A stretch of 29,597 bases of DNA, taken from NCBI GenBank assembly GCA_041175045.1, contig JBEDFR010000021.1:1-29597 (forward strand), given 5' to 3'. Made by a program: the position numbers and the translations under genes. Under the pieces are notes generated by a model. It was not told the DNA's origin. It worked only from the letters and a program-made list of their open reading frames with translations, and ran no database searches. How positions within the stretch are numbered: position 1 is the stretch's first letter; each line of letters begins with the position of its first letter. Origin of the DNA: UBA5078 sp041175045. Its GTDB lineage: Bacteria > Pseudomonadota > Gammaproteobacteria > Pseudomonadales > Pseudohongiellaceae. Shown in pieces: positions 7,667 to 16,461 of the stretch.

Positions 7667-8206
7667 ATGTCGCGTTTGAAGTTGTTCATCCCCGTCTTCG
7701 TCTTCATGGTCATGGCCGTGATGCTCTGGCGCGGTCTGTATCTGGACCCGCGCACGCTGCCGTCGGTGCTCATCGACAAGCCGCTGCCGGAGTTCGAGCT
7801 GCCGCGTGTCGAGGATGAAGCGCTGATCAGCAAGGCAGATCTGCCCGACGAGCCCTTCCTGCTCAATGTCTGGGGCAGCTACTGCCTGCCCTGTCTGCAG
7901 GAGAACCCAATCCTGATGGCGGCGAAGGAGGCCGGCGTGGTGCCCATCGTCGGCGTCAATTACAAGGACAAGCTCAACCTGGCCCGGCTGTGGATGGATG
8001 ACAACGGCAGTCCGTTCGACTTCAGCATCATGGACGCCGACGGCCGACTCGGCATCAATCTGGGCGTCTATGGCGCACCGGAAACCTTCATCGTCGATGG
8101 CAATGGCGTGATTCGCTACAAGCACATCGGTGTGATCGACTACAAGACCTGGGATGAGGAAATCATGCCCGCGCTGGCTGCTGTGAAGGCCGAGGCCACG
8201 CTGTGA
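7667..8206 (+). CDS. ccmG: Periplasmic thiol:disulfide oxidoreductase CcmG/DsbE
   Basis: CcmG is a membrane-anchored thioredoxin-like protein that keeps apocytochrome haem-binding cysteines reduced. The 179-residue protein has an N-terminal anchor (residues 5-22) and a thioredoxin fold. The active site is C73-L-P-C76 in VWGSYCLPCLQENP; relatives usually read WATWCPTCRAEH, so both the residue before the first cysteine (Y instead of W) and the CxxC interior differ. The later GVYGAPETFIVDGNG segment, with its cis-proline, is the CcmG hallmark and supports the assignment over a generic thioredoxin. GGAGG precedes the ATG. The stop overlaps ccmH. Confidence 0.93.
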   Translation: MSRLKLFIPVFVFMVMAVMLWRGLYLDPRTLPSVLIDKPLPEFELPRVEDEALISKADLPDEPFLLNVWGSYCLPCLQENPILMAAKEAGVVPIVGVNYKDKLNLARLWMDDNGSPFDFSIMDADGRLGINLGVYGAPETFIVDGNGVIRYKHIGVIDYKTWDEEIMPALAAVKAEATL

Positions 8207-8715
8207 TGCGCCGTCTGCCCGTTCTGCTTCGACTGCTGTGTTGGAGTCTGCTGCTAGCCGTCGGTGCGGCCGTCACCACGGTGCTGCCGCAGCCCGCCGT
8301 CGCCGCCGTGGATGCCTTCGCGTTCGAGACGGACGAGCAGCAGCGGCGCTTCCGTCAGATGTCCGACGATTTCCGCTGCCCCATGTGTCAGAACACCAGC
8401 CTCACGGGCTCCAGTGGTGGCGTGGCGGAAGATCTGCGCCGCGAGATCTACCTGATGATCATGGACGGCAAGACCGATTACGAGATCGAGCAGTTCATGC
8501 TGGAGCGCTATGGCGACTTCATCTTCTACCGTCCGCGTCTGACCCTCGAGACTGTGCTGCTGTGGTTCGGTCCGCTGCTCTTCCTGGTGCTGGGTGGCTG
8601 GATCATCTTCGGCATCATTCGTCGAGCGCAACCGCTGGCGCAGGAGCAAGTGGCTCTGAACGACGAAGAACAACAACGCCTCAAGGCTCTGCTCGACAAC
8701 GTGAAGCGCGACTGA
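8206..8715 (+). CDS. ccmH: Cytochrome c-type biogenesis protein CcmH
   Basis: CcmH is a periplasmic, membrane-anchored thiol oxidoreductase that acts with CcmF and CcmI on apocytochrome c. The signature FRCPMCQNTSLTGS supplies the redox pair C58 and C61. The conserved block after it is DLRREIYLMIMDGKTDYEIEQFMLERYGDFIFYRP. A signal peptide (residues 1-33) and a C-terminal membrane helix (TVLLWFGPLLFLVLGGWIIFGI) are visible. The ATG at 8206 overlaps the ccmG stop (TGATG); a GTG three bases earlier is also possible. This is the short, 169-residue CcmH type, with the TPR part encoded separately as ccmI, unlike the fused E. coli protein. Confidence 0.94.
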   Translation: MRRLPVLLRLLCWSLLLAVGAAVTTVLPQPAVAAVDAFAFETDEQQRRFRQMSDDFRCPMCQNTSLTGSSGGVAEDLRREIYLMIMDGKTDYEIEQFMLERYGDFIFYRPRLTLETVLLWFGPLLFLVLGGWIIFGIIRRAQPLAQEQVALNDEEQQRLKALLDNVKRD

Positions 8716-8794
8716 GGCAGCACACCGTACACATTGACAACGACTCGTCGCGGCAAGGACCTCAAGGGCGTGCCGGCGGGTTCAGGGGGATACC

Positions 8795-10042
8795 TTGTTC
8801 TGGATCTATGCTGGCGTGCTGGCCGTTGCCGCCGCGCTGTTCGTGCTCTTGCCCATGTGGAACTTTCACCGTCGCGGCGTCCAGCAGATGGCGCGGCGCG
8901 AGCACGCCAACCTGCTGATATTCCAGGAGCGCATCGCGGAACTCGAGGCCGAGCATGTCTCCGGCGCCCTGGAAGAAGAGAACTTCGAGGCGCTCAAGCG
9001 CGAACTGGAGCGCAGCCTGTTGAGCGATGTCACCTCCGCGCGTGAGAAGGTGGAAGCCAGCGCGGAGGCGCACCCTGGTTTTTTCACTCGGGCACGCGTC
9101 ATTCCTCTGGTGATGGTAGCCTTGATTGTTCCCGCCAGCATCAGCCTGTATCAGCAGTGGGGCTTTGAAGACGATCTCGAACTGGCCGCACTGTTTGACC
9201 GCAGTGCCGAAGTCAGCAGCGATCCACAACAGACTCGCGACCTGATCTTCGAGATTGGCGCCATCATCGAGCGTGACAACCAGAATGGCTGGGCTATGTA
9301 CCTGTTGGGACAGAACCTGGCCAATATTGGCCTGTTTGCCGAGTCGTCCTCGGCGCTGGAGCGCGCCGCCGCCCTGATCGAGCAGCCCCAGGACAAGGTC
9401 TCCATCCTGGGTCAGCAGGCTTTCCTGGAATTCATGCTGGCCGAGCAGGTGCTCACGGACAAGGTGCAGGCCATCATCGACCAGGCGCAGCTCATCGACC
9501 CGAACCAGTTCCTGATCCTGCAGGTGCAGGCCCTGGACGCCGAGCGCCGCCAGGATCATCAGGCGGCCATTACCTACTGGCGCCGCATTGCCCAGCAGAC
9601 GCCTGCCGGGCCGGAGATGGATGAGATCAATGCCCGCATCGCCAACGCTCAGCAGGCACTGGCCGGTGGCGGTGAACCTGCCGCAGCCCCCGAACCCACC
9701 GGCGCGCAGGTCCAGGTGCAGGTGTCTTTGGCGCAGGGACTTGCCTTGCCGGCGGGCACTCGCGTGTTCGTGTCGGCACTTGAAGTCAACGGCCGGGGGC
9801 AGCCACTGGCTGCACGCGTGCTCAACGTCGAGGACCTGCCTGTGACACTGACGCTCAGCGATGCCGATGCGGTCGGGCCGTTCAACATGTCGTCGGCCGA
9901 GAACATCTACGTGGTGGCGACGGCCTCGTCCAGCGGGACGGCCAATGTGCAGTCCGGCGACTATCAGGCGCGATCGGACGGCTTCGCCCGCGCGGAAGCA
10001 CCAGCTCTGGTGCCCTTGGTCATTGCCGACCGGGTGCCTTGA
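8795..10042 (+). CDS. ccmI: Cytochrome c-type biogenesis protein CcmI
   Basis: CcmI is the apocytochrome chaperone of the Ccm ligase. It has two N-terminal membrane helices (residues 1-22 and about 100-115) with a cytoplasmic leucine-zipper-like loop between (IFQERIAELEAEHVSG). A TPR region follows (about 130-290: GWAMYLLGQNLANIGLFAESSSALERA). The C-terminal periplasmic domain is typical of CcmI/CycH (LPAGTRVFVSALEVNGRGQPLAA). The start is a TTG at 8795, with AGGGGGA just upstream. No ATG lies upstream in frame, and a later ATG would delete the first helix. It is 415 residues long. A 79-bp gap separates it from ccmH, the longest after ccmC. Confidence 0.92.
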   Translation: MFWIYAGVLAVAAALFVLLPMWNFHRRGVQQMARREHANLLIFQERIAELEAEHVSGALEEENFEALKRELERSLLSDVTSAREKVEASAEAHPGFFTRARVIPLVMVALIVPASISLYQQWGFEDDLELAALFDRSAEVSSDPQQTRDLIFEIGAIIERDNQNGWAMYLLGQNLANIGLFAESSSALERAAALIEQPQDKVSILGQQAFLEFMLAEQVLTDKVQAIIDQAQLIDPNQFLILQVQALDAERRQDHQAAITYWRRIAQQTPAGPEMDEINARIANAQQALAGGGEPAAAPEPTGAQVQVQVSLAQGLALPAGTRVFVSALEVNGRGQPLAARVLNVEDLPVTLTLSDADAVGPFNMSSAENIYVVATASSSGTANVQSGDYQARSDGFARAEAPALVPLVIADRVP

Positions 10043-10069
10043 CAACAACAAGAACGCAAGGGGGCTCGC

Positions 10070-11698
<1,629 letters not shown>

Positions 11699-11699
11699 C

Positions 11700-12734
11700 A
11701 TGAATGACACCGGCATTTCTCTGACTGACCCGAATGTGCGACCAGCGAATGTTCTCATCGACTCCTTCGGGCGCCATGTGGACTACATTCGCCTGTCCGT
11801 GACTGACCGCTGCGATTTTCGCTGTGTCTACTGCATGACGGAAGAAATGACGTTCCTGCCGCGCACGCAGGTGCTGTCGCTGGAGGAGCTGCATATGATC
11901 GCGCAGGCCTTCACCGAACTAGGGGTGCGCAAGATCCGCCTGACGGGCGGCGAGCCGATGGTGCGCAACAATGTGATGTCGCTGATCGAGCGTCTCGGCC
12001 AGTTGCCGGGCCTTAAGGAACTGCTGCTCACCACCAATGGCGCACAGCTCGACAAGTACGCCGCGCCTCTGCGCCGGGCGGGCGTCAATCGCATCAACAT
12101 CAGTGTGGACAGCCTGGATTCTGAACGTTTCCGGCGCATCACCCGCACGGGCAGGCTCGAACAGGTGCTGGCTGGTGTCGAGGCCGCGCGGCAGCAGAAT
12201 TTCGATCGCATCCGCATCAATGCCGTGCTGATGAAGGGCTACAACGATGACGAGGTGCTGCCCCTCACCGAGTACGCCCTGGCGCGGGATCTGGACATCG
12301 CCTTCATCGAGGAGATGCCGCTGGGCAATGCCTCGGATCACGACCGCGAGAATACGGTCTGCAGCAACGAATGGGTGCGCAGCGTGATCGCGGAAAAATA
12401 TTCTCTCGTGCCTGTCTCGGATCGTACCGCCGGGCCGTCACGCTATTACCAGATTGCCGGCCGCCGCAGTCGCATCGGCTTCATCTCGCCTGTCAGTCAC
12501 AATTTCTGTGGCGACTGCAACCGCGTGCGCGTCACTGTCGAAGGACGCCTGCTGCTGTGTCTGGGCAATGAGCATTCCGTCGATCTGCGCGCCGTGTTGC
12601 GTGATCAGGGTGGCGGAATCGAAGAACTCAAGCAGACCATCATCGGTGCGATGTCCCTCAAGCCGGAGCGGCATTTCTTCTATGAAAAGGATCATGTGCA
12701 GCCCGTGCGTCTGATGAACATGACGGGCGGCTGA
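11700..12734 (+). CDS. moaA: GTP 3',8-cyclase MoaA
   Basis: MoaA is a radical SAM enzyme that converts GTP to 3',8-cyclo-GTP, the first step of molybdopterin synthesis. The N-terminal SAM cluster motif is C38-x3-C42-x2-C45 (DRCDFRCVYC). The second, GTP-binding cluster is C270-x2-C273-x13-C287 (NFCGDCNRVRV...LLLC). RLTGGEPMVR carries the SAM-binding GGEP motif. The C-terminus ends in Gly-Gly, which the family needs for activity. The 344 residues match the family, with about 20 extra at the N-terminus. The start follows the previous stop by one base. No partner MoaC is present in the window. Confidence 0.96.
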   Translation: MNDTGISLTDPNVRPANVLIDSFGRHVDYIRLSVTDRCDFRCVYCMTEEMTFLPRTQVLSLEELHMIAQAFTELGVRKIRLTGGEPMVRNNVMSLIERLGQLPGLKELLLTTNGAQLDKYAAPLRRAGVNRINISVDSLDSERFRRITRTGRLEQVLAGVEAARQQNFDRIRINAVLMKGYNDDEVLPLTEYALARDLDIAFIEEMPLGNASDHDRENTVCSNEWVRSVIAEKYSLVPVSDRTAGPSRYYQIAGRRSRIGFISPVSHNFCGDCNRVRVTVEGRLLLCLGNEHSVDLRAVLRDQGGGIEELKQTIIGAMSLKPERHFFYEKDHVQPVRLMNMTGG

Positions 12735-12842
12735 CAACGTCGATCCAGAATCAGCATTCCAATCAACCCCTGCCATTGGCGCCATGGCTGCATGGCGAAA
12801 GCCAGACGCATTGGCAGCCGCACCACGGAGTTTCCTGCAACC

Positions 12843-13364
12843 ATGTCCAGTGCCAGTCCCGTTGAATTCGTTCCGGTCAATATCGTTGTTGTCACTGTGT
12901 CGGATACCCGCACGCCCGAGACGGACAAGTCCGGTGCCTATCTGGTGGAGAGTGTCACCGCCGCGGGTCACCGCCTGCTCGACAAGCACATCGTGAAAGA
13001 CGACACCTACAAGCTGCGTGCGTTGGTTGCCACGCTGATCGCGGATGAACAGGTGCAGGCGGTGTTGCTTACAGGGGGCACCGGTTTCACTTTCCGTGAC
13101 AATACCGTCAAGGCCGTGACCCCGTTGCTCGACACGATGATCGAGGGCTTTGGAGAACTGTTCCGGCAGATTTCCTTCGCGGAGATTGGCTGCTCGACGA
13201 TTCAGTCTCGTGCCTTTGCAGGCATGGCGAATGGCACCATCGTGTTCGCCTTGCCGGGCTCGCCGGGTGCGTGTCGTACGGGCTGGGACAATATCGTGTC
13301 GAAGCAGTTGGACCGCAGGCACAAGCCCTGCAATTTCGTGGACAAGCTGAAGCAGGTGGAGTGA
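12843..13364 (+). CDS. moaB: Molybdenum cofactor biosynthesis protein MoaB
   Basis: MoaB belongs to the MogA/MoeA-like fold and is linked to adenylation of molybdopterin, though in E. coli it appears dispensable. Family marks are VVTVSDTRTPETDKSG, VLLTGGTGFTFRDNTVKAV, EEIG-like AEIGCSTIQSRAFAG, and PGSPGACRTGWDNI. The ending LDRRHKPCNF is the usual one. I prefer the ATG at 12843 (MSSASPVEFVPVNI), giving 173 residues like E. coli MoaB (170). An in-frame ATG at 12792 would add 17 unrelated residues. It follows moaA after 108 bp and is the last gene of the long plus-strand run that begins at ccmA. Confidence 0.93.
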   Translation: MSSASPVEFVPVNIVVVTVSDTRTPETDKSGAYLVESVTAAGHRLLDKHIVKDDTYKLRALVATLIADEQVQAVLLTGGTGFTFRDNTVKAVTPLLDTMIEGFGELFRQISFAEIGCSTIQSRAFAGMANGTIVFALPGSPGACRTGWDNIVSKQLDRRHKPCNFVDKLKQVE

Positions 13365-13383
13365 GGAGGGCGGGAAAGGAGCT

Positions 13384-13427
13384 CCCGCTGTGAAGAACCG
13401 AGACAGCGTTCAGAACGTCACAGCGGG
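13384..13427. terminator. 10-bp inverted repeat downstream of moaB
   Basis: CCCGCTGTGA (13384-13393) and TCACAGCGGG (13418-13427) are perfectly complementary around a 24-base loop, which itself contains GAAC/GTTC. It lies 20 bp after the moaB stop. No T-run follows on either strand, so it may be an RNA-processing or stability structure rather than a classical terminator. Confidence 0.4.
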
Positions 13428-13463
13428 CAACGGGTAATGCCTGATTGTACTGTTTGCATAGGG

Positions 13464-13513
13464 GTGATCCCGGAGGTGTTAGTCACAAGGGCCTTGCAGC
13501 CAACCGGGATCAC
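13464..13513. terminator. 10-bp inverted repeat overlapping the end of the small ORF
   Basis: GTGATCCCGG (13464-13473) and CCGGGATCAC (13504-13513) pair perfectly around a 30-base loop that contains an inner CAAG/CTTG stem. The minus-strand stop codon of the 33-residue ORF (13510-13512) falls inside the right arm. It would fold at the 3' end of that ORF's transcript. There is no T-tract. Confidence 0.4.
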
Positions 13514-13611
13514 GCGGCGCCAATCATGGTCAGAACAGGCACGGCCACGGAAGCGGCCACAACAGTAAGAGAGATCAGCACAGCACGGGCATTGACAAAG
13601 ATTTCACTCAT
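13510..13611 (-). CDS. Putative 33-residue single-helix membrane peptide
   Basis: A short ORF reads from ATG at 13611 to TGA at 13510. It starts MSEIFVNARAVLISL and continues as an almost unbroken hydrophobic stretch of Val, Ala, Leu, Ile and Thr to the C-terminus, with only one Arg (residue 9) and one Glu near the start. This predicts one transmembrane helix with a short polar N-terminus. Ribosome binding is well supported: AAAGGAA lies seven to eight bases before the ATG. The ORF lies divergent to the hemD-like gene in an otherwise empty 412-bp gap, and its stop codon is inside an inverted repeat. I do not recognise the family. It could be a real small membrane protein, a toxin-like peptide, or a chance ORF. 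Confidence 0.45.
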   Translation of the reverse strand: MSEIFVNARAVLISLTVVAASVAVPVLTMIGAA

Positions 13612-13641
13612 TTTGATTTCCTTTTGCTTGGTGGTTTGAGT

Positions 13642-13771
13642 GTTACTTGATTCTCTCAGGTAACGGAGCGCATGGTAACACAAGTGTGTATATGAGTAAC
13701 AACACTTATTTTGCGTTATTTATCGTAACGAATGTGCGTTTCGTCTCAGTTAAATAATTTCTTTTGGTAAC
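13642..13771. repeat. Cluster of six GTAAC/GTTAC pentamers upstream of hemD-like gene
   Basis: One GTTAC starts at 13642, and GTAAC starts at 13660, 13675, 13696, 13725 and 13767. Four of the six extend to a GTAACA core, with GGTAACAC occurring twice (13674 and 13766). They fill the AT-rich space between the divergent small ORF and the hemD-like gene, and the last copy is six bases from the hemD ATG. This looks like an array of binding sites for one regulator, which I cannot name. Confidence 0.4.
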
Positions 13772-13776
13772 ACTTC

Positions 13777-14634
13777 ATGGGCTACCTGGAAAATTCGAAT
13801 GCCTTGGCCGGGCAGATTGTGGCAGTCCCGGAAAGTCGGCAGCTCGATATTCTGGAAGACCTGCTTGTGCGCCGAGGCGCGCGCGTAATCCGCGTACCAA
13901 TGGTGGCCATCCTGGATGCGCCGGACCCGGCACCCGGGTTGCGCTGGCTGGATGAATTCATCGCCGCGCCCCCTGATTATTTCGTCATCCTGACGGGAGA
14001 GGGCTTGCGCCGTCTGCGTGCCCTGGCGCAGCGCCACGCGTGCGAGGGGCCCTTTGTCGCGGCGTTGCAGGCCACGACCACCGTCTGTCGCGGACCCAAG
14101 CCAGGGCGGGCGCTCAAGGAGATCGATCTCAAGCCGGATGTGCTGGGCAAGGCGCCGACCACGCCGGGGGTGATCGACGCGCTGGAAGAAATTGACTTGC
14201 AAGGGCGTCGTGTAGGCGTGCAGCTGTATGGCGAGGAACCCAATCTGCTGTTGACGGACTACCTGCGCAACCGCGGGGCCCATGTGAGCGCCGTGGCACC
14301 TTATGTCTATGCGCCGCAAACCCACGAGACCCAGGTCGTGGAACTGATTCATGCGCTGGCGCGGGGCGAGATCAGCGCCATCACCTTCACGAGTCAGCCG
14401 CAGTTCACGCGACTGCAGGACGTGGCTCGGCAGCATGGCCTGGAAGCCGAGTTGCTGGCGGGTCTGCAGCGTGTCGTGGTAGCGGCGGTCGGTCCGGTGG
14501 TCGGAGATCAGCTGCAGGCCGCGGGTGTCCGCGTCAGCGTGATGCCTGACTCGCAATACTTCATGAAGCCCATGGTGACGGCACTGGTCAGGCTGGTCAG
14601 TGAGCAAAGGACTACGGAGGAATCCAACCCATGA
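13777..14634 (+). CDS. Uroporphyrinogen-III synthase family protein (HEM4)
   Basis: HEM4 proteins cyclise hydroxymethylbilane to uroporphyrinogen III, the branch point to haem, sirohaem and cobalamin. The 285-residue protein has the two-domain pattern: an N-terminal half (IVAVPESRQLDILEDLLVRRGA, PPDYFVILTGEGLRRL) and a second half (VGVQLYGEEPNLLLTDYLRNRGA, EISAITFTSQPQFTRLQDVA, VAAVGPVVGDQL). It is not beside hemC, where gammaproteobacterial hemD normally sits, so it may be a second copy or a divergent paralogue. The ATG at 13777 has no clear ribosome site. The stop overlaps the exonuclease III start (ATGA). The upstream gap is rich in GTAAC motifs. Confidence 0.8.
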   Translation: MGYLENSNALAGQIVAVPESRQLDILEDLLVRRGARVIRVPMVAILDAPDPAPGLRWLDEFIAAPPDYFVILTGEGLRRLRALAQRHACEGPFVAALQATTTVCRGPKPGRALKEIDLKPDVLGKAPTTPGVIDALEEIDLQGRRVGVQLYGEEPNLLLTDYLRNRGAHVSAVAPYVYAPQTHETQVVELIHALARGEISAITFTSQPQFTRLQDVARQHGLEAELLAGLQRVVVAAVGPVVGDQLQAAGVRVSVMPDSQYFMKPMVTALVRLVSEQRTTEESNP

Positions 14635-15404
14635 AAGTGATGAGCCTGAATTGCAATGGCATCCGTTCGGCGGCAAGAAAAGGCTTCTTCGAATGGCTGA
14701 AGACAGTGGACGTGGATGTCGTCTGTCTGCAGGAAACCAAGGCGCAGATCGATCAGCTCGATGATCCGATGTTTTTCCCCGAGGGCTTTCACTGTCATTA
14801 TTTCGATGCGCAGAAGAGGGGCTATTCCGGCACTGCTCTCTATTCGCGACGCAAGCCCGATCGCGTCATCACGGGGCTGGGCTTCGCGCTGGCCGATCAA
14901 GAGGGCCGTTACATCCAGGCCGATTTCGGCGATCTGAGCATCGCTTCGCTCTATCTGCCGTCCGGCTCTAGCGGCGAAGAGCGTCAGGCCTGCAAGTTCG
15001 CGTTTCTCAATGCCTTCCTGCCACACATGCGCCAACTGCGCTCGGACGGGCGGCGCTACATCGTCTGTGGCGACTGGAACATCTGCCACAAGGAAATCGA
15101 TTTGAAGAACTGGCGTTCCAATCAGAAGAATTCCGGGTTCCTGCCCGAAGAGCGACGCTGGCTCGACACGCTCTATAACGAGGTGGGCTGGGTGGATGCC
15201 TTCCGTCTGGTCAACAAGGAGGCCGAACAGTACAGCTGGTGGTCGGCGCGCGGACAGGCGCGGGCCAACAACGTGGGGTGGCGCCTCGATTACCATGTCA
15301 TCGTTCCCGAGCTGGTCGATACCGTCGAGGCCGCCGAGATCTATACCGGGCAGCAGTTCTCCGATCATGCGCCCGTCACCATGCAATTCAGGATACCGCT
15401 ATGA
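14631..15404 (+). CDS. xthA: Exodeoxyribonuclease III (Crc-related clade, active site intact)
   Basis: This is an AP endonuclease and 3'-5' exonuclease of base-excision repair, 257 residues. Catalytic residues are present: N7 in SLNCNG, E35 in LQETKA, D148 and N150 in CGDWNI, D220 in WRLDYH, and D245-H246 in FSDHAP. The overall pattern (GLGFALADQEGRYIQADF, SIASLYLPSGSSG, DLKNWR, GFLPEERRWLDTL) is strikingly like the Pseudomonas catabolite-repression protein Crc, an exonuclease III homologue that has lost these residues. With the active site retained, nuclease activity is the better guess. GGAGGA precedes the ATG, inside the end of the HEM4 gene, and the stop overlaps the cyclophilin start. 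Confidence 0.92.
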   Translation: MKVMSLNCNGIRSAARKGFFEWLKTVDVDVVCLQETKAQIDQLDDPMFFPEGFHCHYFDAQKRGYSGTALYSRRKPDRVITGLGFALADQEGRYIQADFGDLSIASLYLPSGSSGEERQACKFAFLNAFLPHMRQLRSDGRRYIVCGDWNICHKEIDLKNWRSNQKNSGFLPEERRWLDTLYNEVGWVDAFRLVNKEAEQYSWWSARGQARANNVGWRLDYHVIVPELVDTVEAAEIYTGQQFSDHAPVTMQFRIPL

Positions 15405-16012
15405 GACTTGCTGCAGTGGCGCGTCTGGCGCGCCTTCTGATCGTGTTCTGTGTCCTTGTCGGTGGCGCGGGTGCTGCCAGTGCCCAGGGACTCAAGGCCG
15501 TCATCGTCACCGACAAGGGCACCATCGAGGCTGATCTGAACGAGCGGGCCGCGCCCACCACCGTGGCGAGCTTCGTCAATCTGGCGCAGCGCGGCTTCTA
15601 TGACGGACTCACCTTTCATCGCGTCGAGCGCAATTTCGTGGTGCAGGGTGGGGACCCGCTGGGCACTGGCACCGGTGGTCCCGGCTACCGCTTCACTGGG
15701 GAGATCGTGCTCAAGCATACGCGGCCTGGCACCCTGTCCATGGCGAACAGCGGACCAGGCACCGATGGCAGTCAGTTCTTCTTCACGCTGGTGCCCACGC
15801 CTCACCTCGACGGCAAGCACTCGGTGTTCGGCAATGTGACCGCTGGCATGGACGTGGTGCGCGCCATCGCACGGGGTGACAGGATTGTCAGCATTACCAT
15901 CAGCGGGGATGCCAGTGCTCTGATGGCGCGCCGCAAGGCCGAGCTGGACGCGTGGAACGCCACGCTGGACGCCGGCTTTCCTGCTCTGCGGCCGGCACAG
16001 CCAGCGCCCTGA
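15401..16012 (+). CDS. Secreted cyclophilin-type peptidyl-prolyl isomerase
   Basis: A cyclophilin that catalyses cis-trans isomerisation of proline bonds, here with an export signal. The start at 15401 gives MRLAAVARLARLLIVF and a signal peptide ending near ASA-QG (residues 28-29); a longer upstream frame exists but is the shadow of xthA. The cyclophilin core is complete: FYDGLTFHRVERNFVVQGGDP, GPGYRFTGEI, LSMANSGPGTDGSQFFFTL, LDGKHSVFGNV. It is 203 residues long, with a roughly 35-residue C-terminal extension. It is coupled to xthA (ATGA) and converges on yciI with six bases between stop codons. PpiA-like periplasmic folding is the likely role. Confidence 0.9.
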   Translation: MRLAAVARLARLLIVFCVLVGGAGAASAQGLKAVIVTDKGTIEADLNERAAPTTVASFVNLAQRGFYDGLTFHRVERNFVVQGGDPLGTGTGGPGYRFTGEIVLKHTRPGTLSMANSGPGTDGSQFFFTLVPTPHLDGKHSVFGNVTAGMDVVRAIARGDRIVSITISGDASALMARRKAELDAWNATLDAGFPALRPAQPAP

Positions 16013-16025
16013 GGCGGTTCAGGGC
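16006..16025. terminator. Inverted repeat holding both stop codons of convergent genes
   Basis: GCCCTGA (16006-16012) and TCAGGGC (16019-16025) pair perfectly around GGCGGT. The TGA of the cyclophilin gene and the TGA of yciI on the other strand are inside the two arms. It could act as a bidirectional stop or 3'-end structure, although there are no T-runs. Confidence 0.4.
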
Positions 16026-16318
16026 AGTACCTTGCGCAAGGGCTTCACGGTCACGCGGGCGAACACGCCGCCGGTGACGTAAGGGTCGGCATCGGCCCAC
16101 GCCCGTGCTTCTTCTAGAGAGTCGAAGCTCGCCACGATCAGACTGCCGGTGAAGCCGGCGCTGCCCGGGTCTTCCGCATCGACCGCCGGATGCGGTCCGG
16201 CCAGCACGATGCGGCCCTGGGCCACCATGTCCTGCAGGCGGGCAAGATGCGCGGGGCGGGCGGCCATGCGCAGCGGCAGGCTGTTGGGGACATCTTCGCA
16301 GAGAATGGCGTAAAGCAT
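16019..16318 (-). CDS. yciI: YciI family protein
   Basis: A small ferredoxin-like-fold protein of the YciI/YCII family, 99 residues. It begins MLYAILCEDVPNSLPLRMAAR and contains HLARLQDMVAQGRIVLAGPHP with the conserved histidine and the SLEEARAWADADPYVTGGVF block typical of the family. The biochemical role is unknown for most members; the fold resembles muconolactone isomerase-type proteins. The ATG at 16318 is chosen, with AAGGAG about ten bases upstream. The frame extends further upstream to 16420 without family similarity. It is divergent from the YciO-type gene, a neighbourhood also seen in pseudomonads. Confidence 0.9.
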   Translation of the reverse strand: MLYAILCEDVPNSLPLRMAARPAHLARLQDMVAQGRIVLAGPHPAVDAEDPGSAGFTGSLIVASFDSLEEARAWADADPYVTGGVFARVTVKPLRKVLP

Positions 16319-16461
16319 GGTGTCTGGCTCCTTGTTGGCGGCTTTGTGACGGCCGGCATGGTAATCGATTTGACTGGTTGAGTCTGGTATTGTTCGCGGC
16401 GCCTGCAGCCCACAGACCAAACGCGATTGTCTGTCACTCCTGTTGGGCAGGTGATCACAGC

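Noticed and set aside
5358..7667. A 769-codon open frame on the minus strand opposite ccmE, ccmF and ccmG
   Set aside because: It is the antisense shadow of high-GC genes, rich in His, Gln and Arg, with no recognisable domain.
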